From positions 1-7,308 of the forward strand of contig JAHHOC010000082.1 in NCBI GenBank assembly GCA_018677115.1: a DNA stretch of 7,308 bases, given 5' to 3'. Shown piece by piece: positions 5,735 through 7,308 of the stretch (the first letter of the stretch is position 1; the number at the start of each line of letters is the position of its first letter). This stretch comes from Arenicella sp. (GTDB lineage Bacteria > Pseudomonadota > Gammaproteobacteria > Arenicellales > Arenicellaceae). The notes under the pieces are model-generated. The model was not told the DNA's origin, ran no database searches, and saw only the letters and a list, made by a program, of their open reading frames with translations. A program made the position numbers and the translations under genes.

Positions 5735-5763
5735 AATTTAGTGTAATACAGCCTGACCGTCAA
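5735..5763 (-). promoter_or_regulatory. Candidate sigma70 promoter of the coiled-coil gene
   Basis: On the minus strand TTGACG (5758-5763, 5 of 6 to consensus) and TAAATT (5735-5740, 4 of 6) are separated by 17 nt. Transcription would start near 5728. It lies in the roughly 300-bp space between the divergent coiled-coil and acetyltransferase genes (5631-5932). That stretch otherwise holds only a TGTAAT -10-like box at 5813-5818 pointing toward the acetyltransferase, with a poor -35 (TTCAAT, 5791-5796). Confidence 0.45.
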
Positions 5764-5932
5764 ATAGGCAGTTTTTGTCACCCATCTGAGTTCAATCCGG
5801 CGCATATTCCACTGTAATCGCCATCCTCACTCTGTAGGCGTAAACTACCTGTAAAGAAAACTATTTGTAACCACGGTCAGCGCAACTCACATGCGATTTG
5901 CTAGTCTCACCGGGAGCTGCAATCTGGGCAAA

Positions 5933-6421
5933 ATGATAAGACAGGCAAAGCAATCTGATGCGCAGGGCATCGTCGATATCTACAATTATTATGTGATCAA
6001 TTCGATTGCCACATTCGAGCTAGAGCCGCTCTCGGCAGAGATTATGGCAACTCGCATAAAAACGGTTCAACAGGCTTCATTACCCTGGATTGTGTTGGTA
6101 GATAAACAGCAGCGGCCATTGGGCTACGCATACGCAAGCCAGTGGCATCCGCGCAGTGCCTACAGTCAAAGTGTTGAAATCACCATTTACCTTGCGCCGA
6201 CGGAGACCTCGCAGCGCTTTGGCACCATGTTGTTCGAGGCGCTGTTGGCTGAATTGAGATCACTTGATTTGCATGTTGTGATCGGCTGCATTTCCTTGCC
6301 GAATGCCGCCAGTGTCGCCCTGCATGAAAAATTTGGCATGACCAAGGTGGCGCATTTCTCCGAGGTCGGGCATAAATTTGACAACTGGATTGACGTTGGA
6401 TATTGGCAGGTCATCCTGTGA
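5933..6421 (+). CDS. GNAT N-acetyltransferase, phosphinothricin/methionine sulfoximine type
   Basis: A 162-residue GNAT-fold enzyme of the Pat/YncA (MnaT) group. The group transfers acetyl from acetyl-CoA to the amino group of small amino acid analogues such as phosphinothricin, methionine sulfoximine or methionine sulfone. Family marks are IRQAKQSDAQGIVDIYNYYV (2-21), TFELEP (27-32), GYAYASQWHPRSAYSQSVEITIYL (64-87), SLPNAASVALHEKFGM (121-136) and VGHKFDNWIDVGYWQ (145-159). The CoA pyrophosphate loop normally reads like GRGIG; here it is SQRFG (93-97), keeping only the last glycine. ATG at 5933 is chosen because the family starts MIR; an in-frame ATG at 5891 would add 14 residues not expected in the family. 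The SD is weak (GGG shortly upstream). Transcribed divergently from the coiled-coil gene. Substrate is not determinable from sequence alone. Confidence 0.88.
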   Translation: MIRQAKQSDAQGIVDIYNYYVINSIATFELEPLSAEIMATRIKTVQQASLPWIVLVDKQQRPLGYAYASQWHPRSAYSQSVEITIYLAPTETSQRFGTMLFEALLAELRSLDLHVVIGCISLPNAASVALHEKFGMTKVAHFSEVGHKFDNWIDVGYWQVIL

Positions 6422-6555
6422 CAGCGGATAGTTCCACGTTGTGCAACAGGATGCCATCATTTTATGCTGGGCCGCTAACGTCTGACGCGGCACTGTGAGT
6501 GCTGTCACCAAGGTTGACGACAATATTTTGTGAGCTACGCGCTACCGAAATTGCT

Positions 6556-7308
6556 TCACAGATCCAGCCGCAATCCCTGTCGGGCAATATTAAATCCGGC
6601 GGAGTGCACACGTTTACTTTGCACGCTGTCGGGCTGTAGCAGCGGATTGGTATGGTTCAAGTGTGTGAACCACACTTTGGCACGCTGTTCATCGGCTAGC
6701 GTGCCCAGTAATTGCATAGTTTCATCAACAAAGGGGTGCGGAATCTTTGACATGTCTCTACCCGGCAATTCGCCATCATCATAAAAGGTGGCATCAAGCA
6801 GCGCATAATCAACGCCCTTAATCAAATCAACCAAACTGGTGTTCCATTGTGACCATTTGTTGATATCCGGAATGAACACAGCCGTTTTATGCGGGCCAGC
6901 TATCCGGTAACCGACTGTTTCCGAATATTCATCCCTGTGTGGTACCAAAAACGGCGTAATTGCGATCTGCCCGAGCTGGACAGCCTGTCCGTCCTGCAAT
7001 AATTGCAGACTGATATTGTTGAATTGAACCAGCTGACTCCATGGACCATTAGTTTGCAAAAACTGCCTCATTCGCGGCATTGCATACACCGGCACCCCGC
7101 GGGCTCCCATTGCTTCGTGCCCGTAGTACATTAGGCCACTATAGTGGCCGATATGGGCGTGGGTAAGAAAAATGCCACCGAAATCATATTGTGTAGAAGG
7201 TGCCTGCAGCTCGAGTTGATACAGTTGCTGGGGAAGGTCTGGTGTCGCTTCAATCAAGTATTTCCGCCTGGCAGCAGGGTCAATCAGGCCGAGTGAAACA
7301 GCCAGCTT
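6556..7308 (-). CDS. Metallo-beta-lactamase-fold hydrolase, PqqB-like (N-terminus outside window)
   Basis: The frame is open to the right edge, so at least 250 residues are present and the true start lies beyond 7308; TTG at 7257 is internal. The protein belongs to the MBL-fold superfamily group often labelled coenzyme PQQ synthesis protein B-like. Metal-site features visible are THAHIGH (7144-7164), where the usual HxHxDH Asp is replaced by Gly; VPHRDEYSETVGYRI; FIPDINKW; LLDATFYDDGELPGRDM; and WFTHLNHTNPLL near the C-terminus. No pqqA/C/D/E neighbours are seen, so a PQQ role is unlikely to be deducible here. A hydrolase acting on an unknown small substrate is the safe call. It converges with the acetyltransferase gene across a 134-bp gap that shows only short, unconvincing hairpins. 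Confidence 0.85.
   Translation of the reverse strand, partial: KLAVSLGLIDPAARRKYLIEATPDLPQQLYQLELQAPSTQYDFGGIFLTHAHIGHYSGLMYYGHEAMGARGVPVYAMPRMRQFLQTNGPWSQLVQFNNISLQLLQDGQAVQLGQIAITPFLVPHRDEYSETVGYRIAGPHKTAVFIPDINKWSQWNTSLVDLIKGVDYALLDATFYDDGELPGRDMSKIPHPFVDETMQLLGTLADEQRAKVWFTHLNHTNPLLQPDSVQSKRVHSAGFNIARQGLRLDL

Noticed and set aside
6422..6555. Terminator hairpins between the acetyltransferase and MBL genes
   Set aside because: GCCGC/GCGGC (6471-6491) has an 11-nt loop and no T-run; the imperfect palindrome at 6504-6518 has too few pairs.
6556..7308. True PqqB (PQQ biosynthesis)
   Set aside because: No pqq neighbours, the N-terminal diagnostic region is outside the window, and the metal motif differs from that expected of classic PqqB.
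1..7308. Mobile element, CRISPR array, tRNA or rRNA
   Set aside because: No transposase, integrase, spaced direct-repeat array or tRNA-like fold was seen on either strand.

Overview
The window looks like ordinary chromosomal DNA from a gammaproteobacterium, probably an environmental or marine lineage. The evidence is the adjacent rnr-rlmB pair (RNase R followed by the 23S rRNA Gm2251 methyltransferase), a short 180-residue GTP cyclohydrolase I, and moderate GC with normal-looking codon use. The lineage is inferred from gene content only. I see no mobile element, prophage, CRISPR array, tRNA or rRNA.

Left part, plus strand (1-2525): the 3' end of rnr (cut by the window edge), then rlmB 11 nt later, then a rubredoxin/ferredoxin-type FAD reductase. 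The rnr tail carries three tandem 15-bp repeats, which encode a basic pentapeptide repeat and form a GC-rich hairpin around an A7 run.

Middle, minus strand (2577-4258): a compact three-gene operon, read right to left. It encodes a secreted or membrane-anchored acidic DUF6249-like protein, an ECF sigma factor, and a small two-helix membrane protein that is probably the anti-sigma factor. Upstream of the operon lie a possible ECF-type promoter (TGAACT, 16 nt, CGTC) and a 38-bp hairpin-forming inverted repeat in the leader. This sigma/anti-sigma/sensor module, with its possible self-regulated promoter, is the best candidate for an undescribed system here.

Right part (4424-7308): folE on the minus strand, with a strong hairpin upstream whose two arms are SD and anti-SD sequences. 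Next is an unrecognised coiled-coil protein on the minus strand, with a recognisable sigma70-type promoter. A phosphinothricin/methionine-sulfoximine type GNAT acetyltransferase follows on the plus strand, divergent from the coiled-coil gene. Last is a PqqB-like metallo-beta-lactamase-fold hydrolase on the minus strand, whose N-terminus lies beyond the window end. The genes right of the sigma operon show no obvious common pathway.
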